This document shows positions 19,185 through 28,507 of a DNA stretch of 64,000 bases, piece after piece. Each line of letters starts with the position of its first letter. Within the stretch, counting starts at the first letter, position 1. This DNA comes from Natronosalvus sp042663485. Its GTDB lineage: Archaea > Halobacteriota > Halobacteria > Halobacteriales > Natrialbaceae. Below the pieces are notes generated by a model. It saw only the letters and a program-made list of their open reading frames with translations. It searched no databases and was not told the origin of the DNA. The DNA is taken from the NCBI GenBank assembly GCA_042663485.1, contig JBHTAF010000001.1; one strand, 5' to 3'. Position numbers and translations under genes: made by a program.

Positions 19185-19729
19185 ATGTCGTTCCCCCCCT
19201 GGAGGTTTTCTGGTAGTGGTCGGTGTTCAGCCGGGGTTCCAACTGCGAGCGTCTGCGGCGGTACGTCATCAACAACAACCGAGCCAGCTGCGACGAACGA
19301 ACCTTCCTCAATAGAAACGTCAGGTAGAATCGTTGCGTTCGCTCCGATAGAGACGTGATCCTCTATTATTGGTCCTGTTAGTTCTGTGTCTTGTCGGACT
19401 GGGTATTGATCATTTGTCAGTACTGCGTGCGGGCCGATGAATACCTGGTCCCCGACCGTCGTATTCGAGGGGACGTAAACCCCGGTCTGCAAGCTGACGT
19501 TTGAACCAACCGTTGATCGACCATCTATGATACTGTTTGTTCCGACGAGTACATTATCACCGATGTCGGTCAATTCTCGAACGAGTGCATGATGCCCAGT
19601 GGAAAAATGGTCGCCAATTGCGACATCATTGTAGATTATCGTTCCAGGCCTGATCGTTGAATCAGTCCCTATACGCGGCTCTTGTGAGTCCTCCGTATAC
19701 TCGTATCCAATTATAGCTGTCTCCTTCAT
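19181..19729 (-). CDS. Left-handed beta-helix sugar N-acetyltransferase (WbpD type)
   Basis: 182 residues made of hexapeptide repeats (IGDNVLVGTNSIIDG, VGSNVSLQTGVYVP, IGANATILPDVSI), the LbetaH acyltransferase fold. GAHALVRE-like residues near 45-50 may hold the catalytic His. It probably acetylates the 3-amino group of UDP-GlcNAc3NA. First gene of the four-gene minus-strand operon; the divergent epimerase starts 142 bases away. Confidence 0.83.
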   Translation of the reverse strand: MKETAIIGYEYTEDSQEPRIGTDSTIRPGTIIYNDVAIGDHFSTGHHALVRELTDIGDNVLVGTNSIIDGRSTVGSNVSLQTGVYVPSNTTVGDQVFIGPHAVLTNDQYPVRQDTELTGPIIEDHVSIGANATILPDVSIEEGSFVAAGSVVVDDVPPQTLAVGTPAEHRPLPENLQGGNDI

Positions 19730-19871
19730 GTTCTTCTCTTGGTGTTTATGTCTATTTAGAATGTAGCCAATCCCTGAGAATCTTCCGGTTTATATGACCC
19801 CAGCAGAAGGAGTTCCTAACGACAGTATCGAATGACATAAGAAAACACCGTGGTAGGTTTCGTATACAATT

Positions 19872-20936
19872 ATGAACGTACTCTCTGTGGTCGGTGCTCG
19901 GCCACAATTCATCAAGGCGTTTGTTGTCTCGCGAGAACTTCAATCACATCATAACGAAGTGCTCGTTCATACTGGGCAGCATTATGATAGGGAACTTTCC
20001 GATGTGTTTTTCAATGAGCTTGGTATTCCTGAACCTGATCATAACTTAGGCGTTGGTTCTGAAAGCCACGCAAAGCAAACCGCCCAGATGATGGTTGAAC
20101 TTGAAAAGGTTATAAATGAGCATCAATCGGATATCGTACTCTGTTATGGAGATACGAACTCAACACTCGCAGCAGCCATCGTTGCCTCAAAGATGGATGT
20201 ACAGCTCGCACACGTTGAGGCTGGCCTCCGAAGTTTTAATCGTGATATGCCAGAAGAGATAAATCGAGTGCTAACTGACCATGTGTCGGATATCTTATTC
20301 ACTCCGAGTGAACGTGCTATAGAACAATTAAAGAATGAAGATATCACAAAAAACATCCATAATGTAGGTGACGTTATGTATGACTCATTATTATGGGCAC
20401 ATGAAAGGGCTGCAAAACAATCAACGGTGCTTGAAGACCTCAATCTCATAGATACAGATTACCTCCTTGCGACAGTTCATCGACCCCGAAACACAGATAA
20501 CCAGGACCGGCTGGAAACCATCCTTTCGTCCTTAATAGAGGATCAACGCCCTATCGTCTTTCCTGCCCATCCAAGAACGAGGGATCGGCTTTCCCGCTAC
20601 AATCTACTGCAGAAAGCCGAAGAGAAACTTTTACTCATTGACCCGCTTGGCTATCTTGATTTTATTAAACTTCAAGCAAACGCAAGTGTAATTGTGACTG
20701 ATTCAGGAGGTATTCAAAAAGAAGCATTTTTCCTCAGCACCCCCTGCATCACACTACGAGAAGAAACAGAATGGCCAGAAACAGTTGAGACTGAGGGAAA
20801 TATATTGGTCGGAGCAGATCCTGAACTAATTAGAGAGGCGTTATTAGACCCACCTCATCCAGAATCAGATGCACAGCCATATGGTGACGGTACAGCAGCA
20901 AGTAAAATAGTTCGGGCCTTAGAGGACTTACAATAA
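19872..20936 (+). CDS. wecB: UDP-N-acetylglucosamine 2-epimerase, non-hydrolysing (WecB/WbpI type)
   Basis: 354 residues. It has VVGARPQFIKAFVV, VHTGQHYDRELSDVFF, HVEAGLRSFNRDMPEE, FPAHPRTRDR and TDSGGIQKEAFFL-TPCITLREETEWPE, the signatures of the bacterial-type UDP-GlcNAc 2-epimerase. It interconverts gluco and manno forms. Next to the dehydrogenase/oxidoreductase/aminotransferase/acetyltransferase operon it may instead act as WbpI, epimerising UDP-GlcNAc3NAcA to UDP-ManNAc3NAcA. It is divergent from that operon. Confidence 0.88.
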   Translation: MNVLSVVGARPQFIKAFVVSRELQSHHNEVLVHTGQHYDRELSDVFFNELGIPEPDHNLGVGSESHAKQTAQMMVELEKVINEHQSDIVLCYGDTNSTLAAAIVASKMDVQLAHVEAGLRSFNRDMPEEINRVLTDHVSDILFTPSERAIEQLKNEDITKNIHNVGDVMYDSLLWAHERAAKQSTVLEDLNLIDTDYLLATVHRPRNTDNQDRLETILSSLIEDQRPIVFPAHPRTRDRLSRYNLLQKAEEKLLLIDPLGYLDFIKLQANASVIVTDSGGIQKEAFFLSTPCITLREETEWPETVETEGNILVGADPELIREALLDPPHPESDAQPYGDGTAASKIVRALEDLQ

Positions 20937-20938
20937 AA

Positions 20939-22405
20939 TCAATACTTTGCGGTGTAATAGGCTTCTTTAATCTTGTAATGTAGTAAGCTTGTTTGAGATC
21001 TTGATTTAACGTAGCTCATCAGCTTATCCGGTAGCGTTTTATCTGGGTTGATAGGGACTTCTAGACATTCTGGCCAACAGTTTTGTATGATTCTCCGAGA
21101 GGTAGTATAATTCGGCGGACGGCGATCCTCGCGAGGCGTCTGCAAAATCGTGTGGAGTAATTCACGGTTTGCAAATGGAGCAGCTAACTCGCTTACCAAA
21201 TCTAGTTCACGTCCGGCTCGTGCTCCCCAATTGCTGATTTTCTGCTCCCAATAGAACAGATCATATGGGTTAATCCCACTCTCTTTTTCATATTCTTTTG
21301 CGCTATCGAGCCAATTATTGAGTTCTCTAAAGCTATACTCTGTTCGTGGTAGGTGGGCCAAAGTATGACAAAGATCAACCGAGAGTTCTTTTGTTGGGTG
21401 TTCGTAGAATGTTCGTCCTACTTCTGATACGATTCCTGAGATTACAATGCCGTCTTCTGATTGGTTATTTCCGGTCCATTCAACATTCGCAAGAGTGTTA
21501 TCATATCTGGGTGAGCAAAAATTGGACTTAATTTTATTTTTGAATGAAGAGCTAGCGGGTTTCAGGTTAACTGTCGTAACATCGATGTCTAATTCTACTT
21601 CCAACTGTTGGGCAATGCTTACATCTGTTTCTTTAACATCATTCCGGTCGAAGACGATATATTGACATTGGTCTGAAATTGGTTTTGATGCGGCAATAAG
21701 CATCCGAGAATCTAATCCGCCAGATATCCACATCTGAGGATTTTCGAATCGATCAACAATCGCTCTAAGAGATCCCTCCAGAAGTTCTGAAGAGTGCTCT
21801 ATAGATTCGGTAGTAGAAGGAGAAGAATAGGGACTCCGAGACTGTGACTGCTTTTCCAGATCAAGGAAATGATTCGCCAGGACGCGCGTTAAACGATCAT
21901 CGTCTGTACCTCTACCCACTCGCCAGCCGATGCGAGGTATGTAGTTTTCTTTAGATTTATTTATTTTCTGTTCTGTATCTAACCACGTAAGAGACAGTTT
22001 TGGTGAAGATGTGATAACTAAATCGTCACCAATACGACCATACATAATTGGGCGAAGAGCTCCAGCATCCGGGATCACTAATTGGTTTTCCGGTTGGTCA
22101 ATAATTAATACATATCTCCCACTTAAGTGACTAGTTTTGTCGAACGGGTCAGCACCAGCATTGAGATTAGAGGCTAACTGACTAAGAATCTCAGCATTTG
22201 ATTTTTTTGGCGAAAAGGGGTCCAATATATACCCAATACACACTATGTTAGTTTTATTCCTAGAAGCAGAGCAAATCGGTAAATCTGGATGGGAATAAAG
22301 TGTTAGGTTCTCGCCAACAGATTCATGTGGCCAGCTAGTATATTCACCAGGTCTGTCAGCAGACGTCAAAAGATATTGGTTTCGAAAACGGTCAGAGTCC
22401 GTCAT
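20939..22405 (-). CDS. Asparagine-synthase-like amidotransferase
   Basis: 488 residues from the ATG at 22405; a TTG six bases earlier is less likely. The C-terminal half has the PP-loop ATP pyrophosphatase motif WISGGLDSRMLIA and a downstream FANRELLHTIL region, as in asparagine synthetase B. The N-terminal part resembles the Ntn glutaminase fold (GRYVLIIDQPE, ALRPIMYGR) but does not start with the catalytic Cys2, so it cannot use glutamine in the usual way. In sugar clusters such enzymes (for example WbpS) amidate uronic acids, and this may act on the uronate made next door. It converges with the epimerase with a 2-base gap. Confidence 0.75.
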   Translation of the reverse strand: MTDSDRFRNQYLLTSADRPGEYTSWPHESVGENLTLYSHPDLPICSASRNKTNIVCIGYILDPFSPKKSNAEILSQLASNLNAGADPFDKTSHLSGRYVLIIDQPENQLVIPDAGALRPIMYGRIGDDLVITSSPKLSLTWLDTEQKINKSKENYIPRIGWRVGRGTDDDRLTRVLANHFLDLEKQSQSRSPYSSPSTTESIEHSSELLEGSLRAIVDRFENPQMWISGGLDSRMLIAASKPISDQCQYIVFDRNDVKETDVSIAQQLEVELDIDVTTVNLKPASSSFKNKIKSNFCSPRYDNTLANVEWTGNNQSEDGIVISGIVSEVGRTFYEHPTKELSVDLCHTLAHLPRTEYSFRELNNWLDSAKEYEKESGINPYDLFYWEQKISNWGARAGRELDLVSELAAPFANRELLHTILQTPREDRRPPNYTTSRRIIQNCWPECLEVPINPDKTLPDKLMSYVKSRSQTSLLHYKIKEAYYTAKY

Positions 22406-22462
22406 TATCAATATAGTATTGATAAACGTATATAACGATGGCGTTTATGTAGTGTGTTGGAA

Positions 22463-23572
22463 CTAGAGCAATCTATTATACAGAGATATAAGAGACTTAG
22501 ATTCAGCCTCCCAACTATACTTCTCCTCTACAAGTGACCGCATCTCATGATCATCATAGTCAGTCTTGAGTGCCGTTTCTACGGTATCTGCTGTTACCAT
22601 TATATCGTCTTGTGGGGCAATGTGACAATATTTTTCAGGCATATATTTGCCGATCGCATCAATCGGAGTTACAACAATTGGTAATCCAGCATAAAGGTAT
22701 TCGAAAAGTTTTGTCGGCACTCCTTTTTGATAATGCTGAACATCTAGTAGAGCAAGGCCAACATCTGCCGAATATAGATGCTGGAACATTTCATCGTGAT
22801 CCAAATATCCGGGGAATACAACGCGAGAAGTTAATTCGTGTTCTTGAATGAACTGTTTTGCCTGTGCTTTGTTTGCATCAGGTTTCCATGATCCGATAGC
22901 CCACAACTCAATATCGATACCACGCTCGACTAAAACTTTTAGGACACGCAACATACGATAGATGCCTCGGACATCTACTAGACCACCTACATAGCAAAGC
23001 ACATATTCAGAGTTCCTTTCAATCGATTTAGTACGAGGAGGTTGTGAATCGACTTTTGGGAAATTATGTGCAATACAGACATTATCATTTATGCCGACGA
23101 ACGGTTCTGCAATCCATTCTGAAACAGTAACTACAGCATCAAATTGAGAAGCTGCATATCTCTCTATTTGGGGAACTCCCCTCGAAAGAAATGGGGTTAC
23201 TACGTTTGGGATCCACTCTCTCATCGATACAATATGTCCATAGTCCTCATGCACGTCATAGATTATAGCAGAATCAGTTATCTTAGAGAGGTACAAACCA
23301 ACTGGTATTAACTCCGGATCATGGAAATGATAAATAGAGGCATCTAATTCTTTTGCTTTTCTAGCAACCTGTAGAACGCTCTTCCATCGGTCAATGCGTG
23401 TAGACGGTGTGCCCAAATCATAAAACGAAAGTTGGTGTTTTTCGTTATTTGGGGTGTTATGGGCCATAATCCCAATATCAAAACCATATTCCGCGAGGCT
23501 TTTTGCCTCTTTATCGAAGATACGTGTGTCAAGTGGTGTATGTGCAGTTGTCAAGTGAACTCCATCCATCAT
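22463..23572 (-). CDS. Family 4 glycosyltransferase
   Basis: 369 residues. GT-B fold: HLTTAHTPLDTRIFDKEAKSL at the N-terminus and YHFHDPELIP in the first domain. The donor-binding region is LCYVGGLVDVRGIYRML, VVFPGYLDHDEMFQHLYSADVGL and KLFEYLYAGLPIV, with the E-x7-E type signature. Inverting or retaining nucleotide-sugar transfer to the lipid-linked glycan is expected. A TATA box (ctatataaaa, 23591-23600) lies 24-27 bases before the ATGs at 23572 and 23569, so a leaderless start is likely there and not at the further upstream ATG. Confidence 0.85.
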   Translation of the reverse strand: MMDGVHLTTAHTPLDTRIFDKEAKSLAEYGFDIGIMAHNTPNNEKHQLSFYDLGTPSTRIDRWKSVLQVARKAKELDASIYHFHDPELIPVGLYLSKITDSAIIYDVHEDYGHIVSMREWIPNVVTPFLSRGVPQIERYAASQFDAVVTVSEWIAEPFVGINDNVCIAHNFPKVDSQPPRTKSIERNSEYVLCYVGGLVDVRGIYRMLRVLKVLVERGIDIELWAIGSWKPDANKAQAKQFIQEHELTSRVVFPGYLDHDEMFQHLYSADVGLALLDVQHYQKGVPTKLFEYLYAGLPIVVTPIDAIGKYMPEKYCHIAPQDDIMVTADTVETALKTDYDDHEMRSLVEEKYSWEAESKSLISLYNRLL

Positions 23573-23590
23573 ATGAAATCTCTGCACGTC

Positions 23591-23600
23591 CTATATAAAA
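23591..23600 (-). promoter_or_regulatory. TATA box of the GT4 gene
   Basis: ctatataaaa on the plus strand (TTTTATATAG read on the minus strand) is centred about 24 bases upstream of the ATG at 23572. Confidence 0.55.
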
Positions 23601-23677
23601 ACGTTGTCAGAGACGCGCCCTAATTCGCATTTGGAAATATCAATAGCTTTGTAACCCTGTCTAACAGATGACAGCGC

Positions 23678-25069
23678 ATGGCAGATCAACCAAACGTTTT
23701 CGTTCTCTCAGTCGACTCACTTTCATATTCTTGGTTCGTGAATAGCAGTCAAGAACTGGCAGAGCAGGTCAACGGGGTCAATTTCACTAATGCAATTTCA
23801 CCAGCGTCATACACCAGTTCAGCGATGCCAGCCATTAACACAGGCAAATATACAGATGAAATAGATGCGTGGGGACTTCCAGAATCAGGTGATCCATCCC
23901 CCCTTGCAGAGGAGTTTGAAAATGCTGGGTATGATTGTGGCCTTTGGACAGACAATTACTTATTCGGCAGCGAATACAATTATGATAGAGGATTTTCAGC
24001 AGGAAATCGTGGAAGTCCAGGCCGAAAAAAACAGATTGTGAACACTATCAAGGGCACGTCGCTTAACTCTATATTCGGTCTTTTTGAGTCGGCATATTTT
24101 AATATTATAGAGCCAGCGTTAGCCCTGGGAGGTGAAGAGAAATCGTTCTACAGAAGTGCAAATTCTCTAAATAAGGAGGCACTTGACTGGCTCAAGGAGC
24201 GACAGTCAAACCCCCCAGTTTTTTGTTGGCTGCATTATATGGACACCCACCACCCATATCAGCCTCCAGAAGAGTATCTCAACGCTCAGACATTCCATGA
24301 GCAACGGTCTCAAAGCAAACTAGGAGAGTTCACTCGAAACGCGATAAAATCAAATGGAGAATTACTCTCGGATGAGGAGTTGGAAGATCTCAGGGCAGCA
24401 TATGAAGCATGTTGCAATTACATCCGGGATGAAATAGCCAATTTCATCTCAGCTATTGAGAACCAGGGACATTTCGATCCAAGTAAAGATGTTGTAGTGA
24501 TAACTGCTGATCACGGAGAGATATTAGACCGTGAAACATACGGAATGCTGGGACACGTCCCACCAGCCTTCTGGGAAGACATTGTTCGTGTGCCATTTAT
24601 TATAGGATGCCCCCAGTGGCCAAACTCGCCGAACGATAATTTAGTTAGTCTAATCGACTTGAAGCGCGTTCTAACCAATATTTCAGGGATTCTTGAAGAG
24701 ACCCCACTGCAACCTTCAGATATTTCTCGGGACCATGTTTTCATGGTGTCAGAATGGGAAGAGCCTGAAGACGGATCAATAACAACATTCCAGGGGGTTC
24801 GTGCAGAATCCGGAGAAAAATGCTTTGGGTTGCGTCGATCAGGTGAAGATCAAATTGTCTACACTAACGTCAATGGGCTTGAAGAGGAAGTTGTGGGAAT
24901 TCATGATGTAGATGGTTATAGAGAGGCAAACAATCTAACAAGAGCACATACTGACCTCTACTCAAAAATTCGGGAGCGGGGTGATGTTGTAGAGTATCAA
25001 TCAGAAAACCGTTCTATTGATTACAGTGCTAATGAAGACCATCTTCGGGATTTAGGATATTTAGATTGA
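23678..25069 (+). CDS. Sulfatase/alkaline-phosphatase superfamily hydrolase or transferase
   Basis: 463 residues, no signal peptide. The metal-binding frame is complete: NVFVLSVDSLS at the start, MDTHHPYQPP in the middle and VITADHGEILDRETYG later, with GMLGHVPP supplying a further His. The nucleophile position has SYTSSAMPA in place of the Cys-x-Pro-x-Arg of true sulfatases, so formylglycine cannot form; Ser or Thr would have to act. It may be a phospho- or sulfo-group transferase or phosphodiesterase decorating the glycan. Cytoplasmic location is suggested by the lack of a signal. Substrate unknown. Confidence 0.75.
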   Translation: MADQPNVFVLSVDSLSYSWFVNSSQELAEQVNGVNFTNAISPASYTSSAMPAINTGKYTDEIDAWGLPESGDPSPLAEEFENAGYDCGLWTDNYLFGSEYNYDRGFSAGNRGSPGRKKQIVNTIKGTSLNSIFGLFESAYFNIIEPALALGGEEKSFYRSANSLNKEALDWLKERQSNPPVFCWLHYMDTHHPYQPPEEYLNAQTFHEQRSQSKLGEFTRNAIKSNGELLSDEELEDLRAAYEACCNYIRDEIANFISAIENQGHFDPSKDVVVITADHGEILDRETYGMLGHVPPAFWEDIVRVPFIIGCPQWPNSPNDNLVSLIDLKRVLTNISGILEETPLQPSDISRDHVFMVSEWEEPEDGSITTFQGVRAESGEKCFGLRRSGEDQIVYTNVNGLEEEVVGIHDVDGYREANNLTRAHTDLYSKIRERGDVVEYQSENRSIDYSANEDHLRDLGYLD

Positions 25070-25387
25070 GCACTGATTAGGAACAACAGGCGGGACTGGC
25101 CTTCTTCCTAAGCAAATCAGAACACAGTGTACTGAGAACGGAATTTCCGTCTGGCTATACGTGTACTCGAGTGATCAAGAATCCTTCTGGGTGCTGTCAG
25201 CTCTAATTTGAATGTAGATGGTAACCGATCAGCGTAAGCGATGGGGAACTGAAAGCAAGTTCAGACTGTAGTGCCAAGAGACTGCTCTATTCAACCTAGT
25301 GGTCAATCCGCCCAGCGGACTAAAATTGAGCAAGCTCTAATTCGATTATAGATCGACCAATCGTTGTGAGGAAATTATACTAATCAA
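25070..25387. other. Intergenic between convergent genes
   Basis: About 320 bases with no gene, RNA or clear repeat recognised. Confidence 0.6.
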
Positions 25388-26647
25388 CTAATCAATATGG
25401 TCATCCATATTTGCCAACTGATAACCAGTAGCTAATAGAAATGAAAAAGCAATCCCCATTGTTAGTATGGATGTTGTGAGTCCTGTATTGACCAGATTAA
25501 ACATTGCTGCAACGATGATAGCTACCGATAGTGTGTTCTCCCCACTAATTAACAGGTCTGAAATATAAAGAAGTATACCCAGAAAGATTGAGATGAATAA
25601 GATGCCGAGAAGTCCCATCTGTGCGTACGCATCTCCAAAATATGCAACGTTTGCAAATGAGTCAGTGTATTCACTTCCAACAAGTTCTGGAAGTGGTGTA
25701 GCATAGGTATCCTCAAATAAGAAACCAATCTTCGAATTTGAAAACCAGGCTTTATTTCTGCCACTAAAATATTCGTAATAGTAGAATTGGTTCCTCGGTT
25801 GGACGAAAAACAGCCTCCCAATTATAATTGATGGGAGTATAATAACACCAGATATGACCCACGTGCCCCATGAAAAAACGACACCAGCTGAGATACCGCG
25901 AAGTAATCCCAAAAAGAGTCGTTTTCGTTCCAGCATAAAAACAATAATAACCACTAACAAAACCCCCATTATAAATGATTTATGCGCCATGTGTAAGTAT
26001 AGCATCAATTGAGCCACAGACGGTAATATGAATAATAATAGGTTGCGCTCTAAAAGAGCTTTACCGATCAAAAAGGGGTTCAAAATATTGGCCTGCCAGA
26101 GTGTAAAGTATAGTAAGATCGGATGAGCAAACTCTGTAGTACCACGGACATCGTAAACTGAATACGGATTGAGTGCAGTAAGTGGAGGGGCTCCGTTAGA
26201 CATGAATAACATTGAATAAACAAATATACTAAAACCCGCAATTGCTGCCCAGAAATATCTTCGCGATAACGGAAATAGTGAAATTCGACTTGTGGGAAGA
26301 ATTCTCAGCATCAAAATTGTCATGAGAAAGCCAACGGATATAGTGTACAGATATGTCCTTGGCCCCCCATTAAGCGCATAGAAGATTAAGGTAGGGAGAA
26401 ACAAAAAGACGCATAACATCTTAATTACCGCGGAAGATGGTTTTCGCTCATAGCCATTAAGTATTAATAATAGTGTTACAGATATAAGTGCTATTTCGGT
26501 TGTTCGAATAATGCTAAATTTTAGATTATAATCAGCATATCCAAGAATATCTGTAACAAAGAATACATATGCGGAAGAAAGTACGAATATGAATAAAATA
26601 TAACTACGAGCCTCCAGCTCAAAATGTCTTTTGATCGTTAGTTTCAT
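25388..26647 (-). CDS. Wzy-like oligosaccharide repeat-unit polymerase
   Basis: 419 residues, almost entirely hydrophobic with about 10-12 predicted helices and one larger external loop (about residues 280-330, FVQPRNQFYYYEYFSGRNK). Topology, size and place between flippase and glycosyltransferases match Wzy/O-antigen-polymerase-like proteins, which diverge too far for motif proof. A role in polymerising the glycan is inferred. The gene is conspicuously AT-rich. Confidence 0.65.
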   Translation of the reverse strand: MKLTIKRHFELEARSYILFIFVLSSAYVFFVTDILGYADYNLKFSIIRTTEIALISVTLLLILNGYERKPSSAVIKMLCVFLFLPTLIFYALNGGPRTYLYTISVGFLMTILMLRILPTSRISLFPLSRRYFWAAIAGFSIFVYSMLFMSNGAPPLTALNPYSVYDVRGTTEFAHPILLYFTLWQANILNPFLIGKALLERNLLLFILPSVAQLMLYLHMAHKSFIMGVLLVVIIVFMLERKRLFLGLLRGISAGVVFSWGTWVISGVIILPSIIIGRLFFVQPRNQFYYYEYFSGRNKAWFSNSKIGFLFEDTYATPLPELVGSEYTDSFANVAYFGDAYAQMGLLGILFISIFLGILLYISDLLISGENTLSVAIIVAAMFNLVNTGLTTSILTMGIAFSFLLATGYQLANMDDHID

Positions 26648-26925
26648 AATTCTTGTATTATAAAGGTCTTGTTGGTGTTTGCAGTCTCAACTGAATCGTC
26701 ACAACCTATTGGTGTTTTGGTTGGGCATTGCATAAGGTAAACTGTACGAATAAAAGTATTCTACCATCTTTTCCGCCAGCATTCTCTTTCTCAGAAAGGA
26801 TCGTTTTCTTCGATCGAGTTGAACGGCCCAGTGATGTTCGCTGAAAATACATCAATAGCAACAACCTCGACGAAACGCATAATTTGAAGTCTGCTCAAAC
26901 ATCTGACCGCCAGAAAACGATTTGA

Positions 26926-28392
26926 TCAGGTGATTTTAACCCATATACTTCGTAATTCTCTAATTGACATCACACCAAAGAATATTGATATAATAGTAAA
27001 TACGATTGTTCCTAATAGTGGTATTAGGAAAAACACTATTCCAGTATTGCCTATGCGATTAATGGAAACATGTAATACTAGAACCGTTAGGACCCCGGTG
27101 GAAAGTATACGGATCGGCTGTGTGCCAGAGATTGGGTCATAGCCCACATACCGAGCGGAAAATACCTGAGTGATCAACAATGAACTATACCCTATAGTCG
27201 TCGCGATAGCAGCACCTATGAGTCCAAAAGAAGGGATTAATAAAAGATTCAATAGAATATTTATTCCTGCCGCAATTCCTGTTGCAACAATCAATGGCCT
27301 TAGATCACCTTTCGCATGTGTGATGGCGAGTGACGGCCTAACAACGGCAAAGCAGATAGTCCCGGGAAGCAAAATAAGCAATGGGATTACGGCCGCGGAA
27401 TAGTCATCACCAAAATACAAGGGGATGAACAATTCGGCGAGTGAAGCTAATCCCGCAGCTAATAAGACAGTTAGTAAGAATACGTACCGCGTTATTTCTG
27501 TTGATAATTTATTGATTTTTGATGCTGATTCGGATCTCCACAATTCTGAAACAGACTGAATCAGAACCGCCTGTACCGATTGAGGAAATAGCCACAATAT
27601 CTCGACTACAACGAGCGCTACCTTGTAATACCCAACTAACTCTTCATTTGTGAATGATTGTAATAAAATCACATCAACATGGTAGAATGAATATAGTAGG
27701 AAGGAGAAAATCACAGAGTAATTGTTGAAGTGCCATAGCTCACGTTTAGGAAAACTCCTTGGAACAGGTTCAATGAAACTCGTCAATTTGAGATAGTTAC
27801 GGATAATTAGCATACAGATTAGGAGTGTAAAGAAGATCGACATAATATGGCCAAAAATAACACCGGGTACGCCGTATCCGAGAACTATTAAACTGACTGC
27901 TATAATACCAAATGATATTTTCTCTACTACCTGAATCGGCTCCGCATATTTTTCGAGATGTAAGCCCATAAGCGTACTGACCGACAGGGTTTGAAATTGA
28001 GTTATTAGTAAAAGGACTATAAGCAAGTAGAAGGGTAAAACGTATGATATCCCAAAGAAGGTTGAAATGACATCTAAAAAGACTAGGATTCCAAGTCCAA
28101 AGGCAAACAAACTACCAATTGCGATAGACATTCTCAGATAAGTAGCCCAGACGTAATTTCTCCAATTCGATAAACCTCTTTGGTCTGAGAAGAATTTTTT
28201 TGCCCCGCTCCTCACCCCGGAAACCATCAAAATTTTCACCAATATATAGATAGAGAGAATAGTTGCATATTGCCCATAGGCTGACGGTCCTAACAGACGT
28301 GTTAGTATTGGGGTGATTAACGCACCAGTAGCAACAAGGAGGATTCTAGAACTAAGTACTGCACCTACAGCGGTTGAAAGTGACCTACTCAT
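26926..28392 (-). CDS. Wzx-like polysaccharide flippase (MATE/MOP superfamily)
   Basis: 488 residues with about 14 helices. The start SLSTAVGAVLSSRILLVATG and GPSAYGQYATILSIYILVKI are typical of the polysaccharide transport family. AVIPLLILLPGTICFAVVRP and GAAIATTIGYSSLLI mark the C-terminal repeat. It would flip the lipid-linked glycan across the membrane. It shares strand with the polymerase and the STT3 gene; about 115 bases separate it from the latter. Confidence 0.85.
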   Translation of the reverse strand: MSRSLSTAVGAVLSSRILLVATGALITPILTRLLGPSAYGQYATILSIYILVKILMVSGVRSGAKKFFSDQRGLSNWRNYVWATYLRMSIAIGSLFAFGLGILVFLDVISTFFGISYVLPFYLLIVLLLITQFQTLSVSTLMGLHLEKYAEPIQVVEKISFGIIAVSLIVLGYGVPGVIFGHIMSIFFTLLICMLIIRNYLKLTSFIEPVPRSFPKRELWHFNNYSVIFSFLLYSFYHVDVILLQSFTNEELVGYYKVALVVVEILWLFPQSVQAVLIQSVSELWRSESASKINKLSTEITRYVFLLTVLLAAGLASLAELFIPLYFGDDYSAAVIPLLILLPGTICFAVVRPSLAITHAKGDLRPLIVATGIAAGINILLNLLLIPSFGLIGAAIATTIGYSSLLITQVFSARYVGYDPISGTQPIRILSTGVLTVLVLHVSINRIGNTGIVFFLIPLLGTIVFTIISIFFGVMSIRELRSIWVKIT

Positions 28393-28507
28393 AAGAGGAG
28401 CTCCATTGTAGATGCGAACCTTTTAACAATTTTTGGAGATTGTTACAATCAATCATACATTTAGGGGGTCTCATAGCACCATCATCTAACAGAGTCAATG
28501 CTACGGG

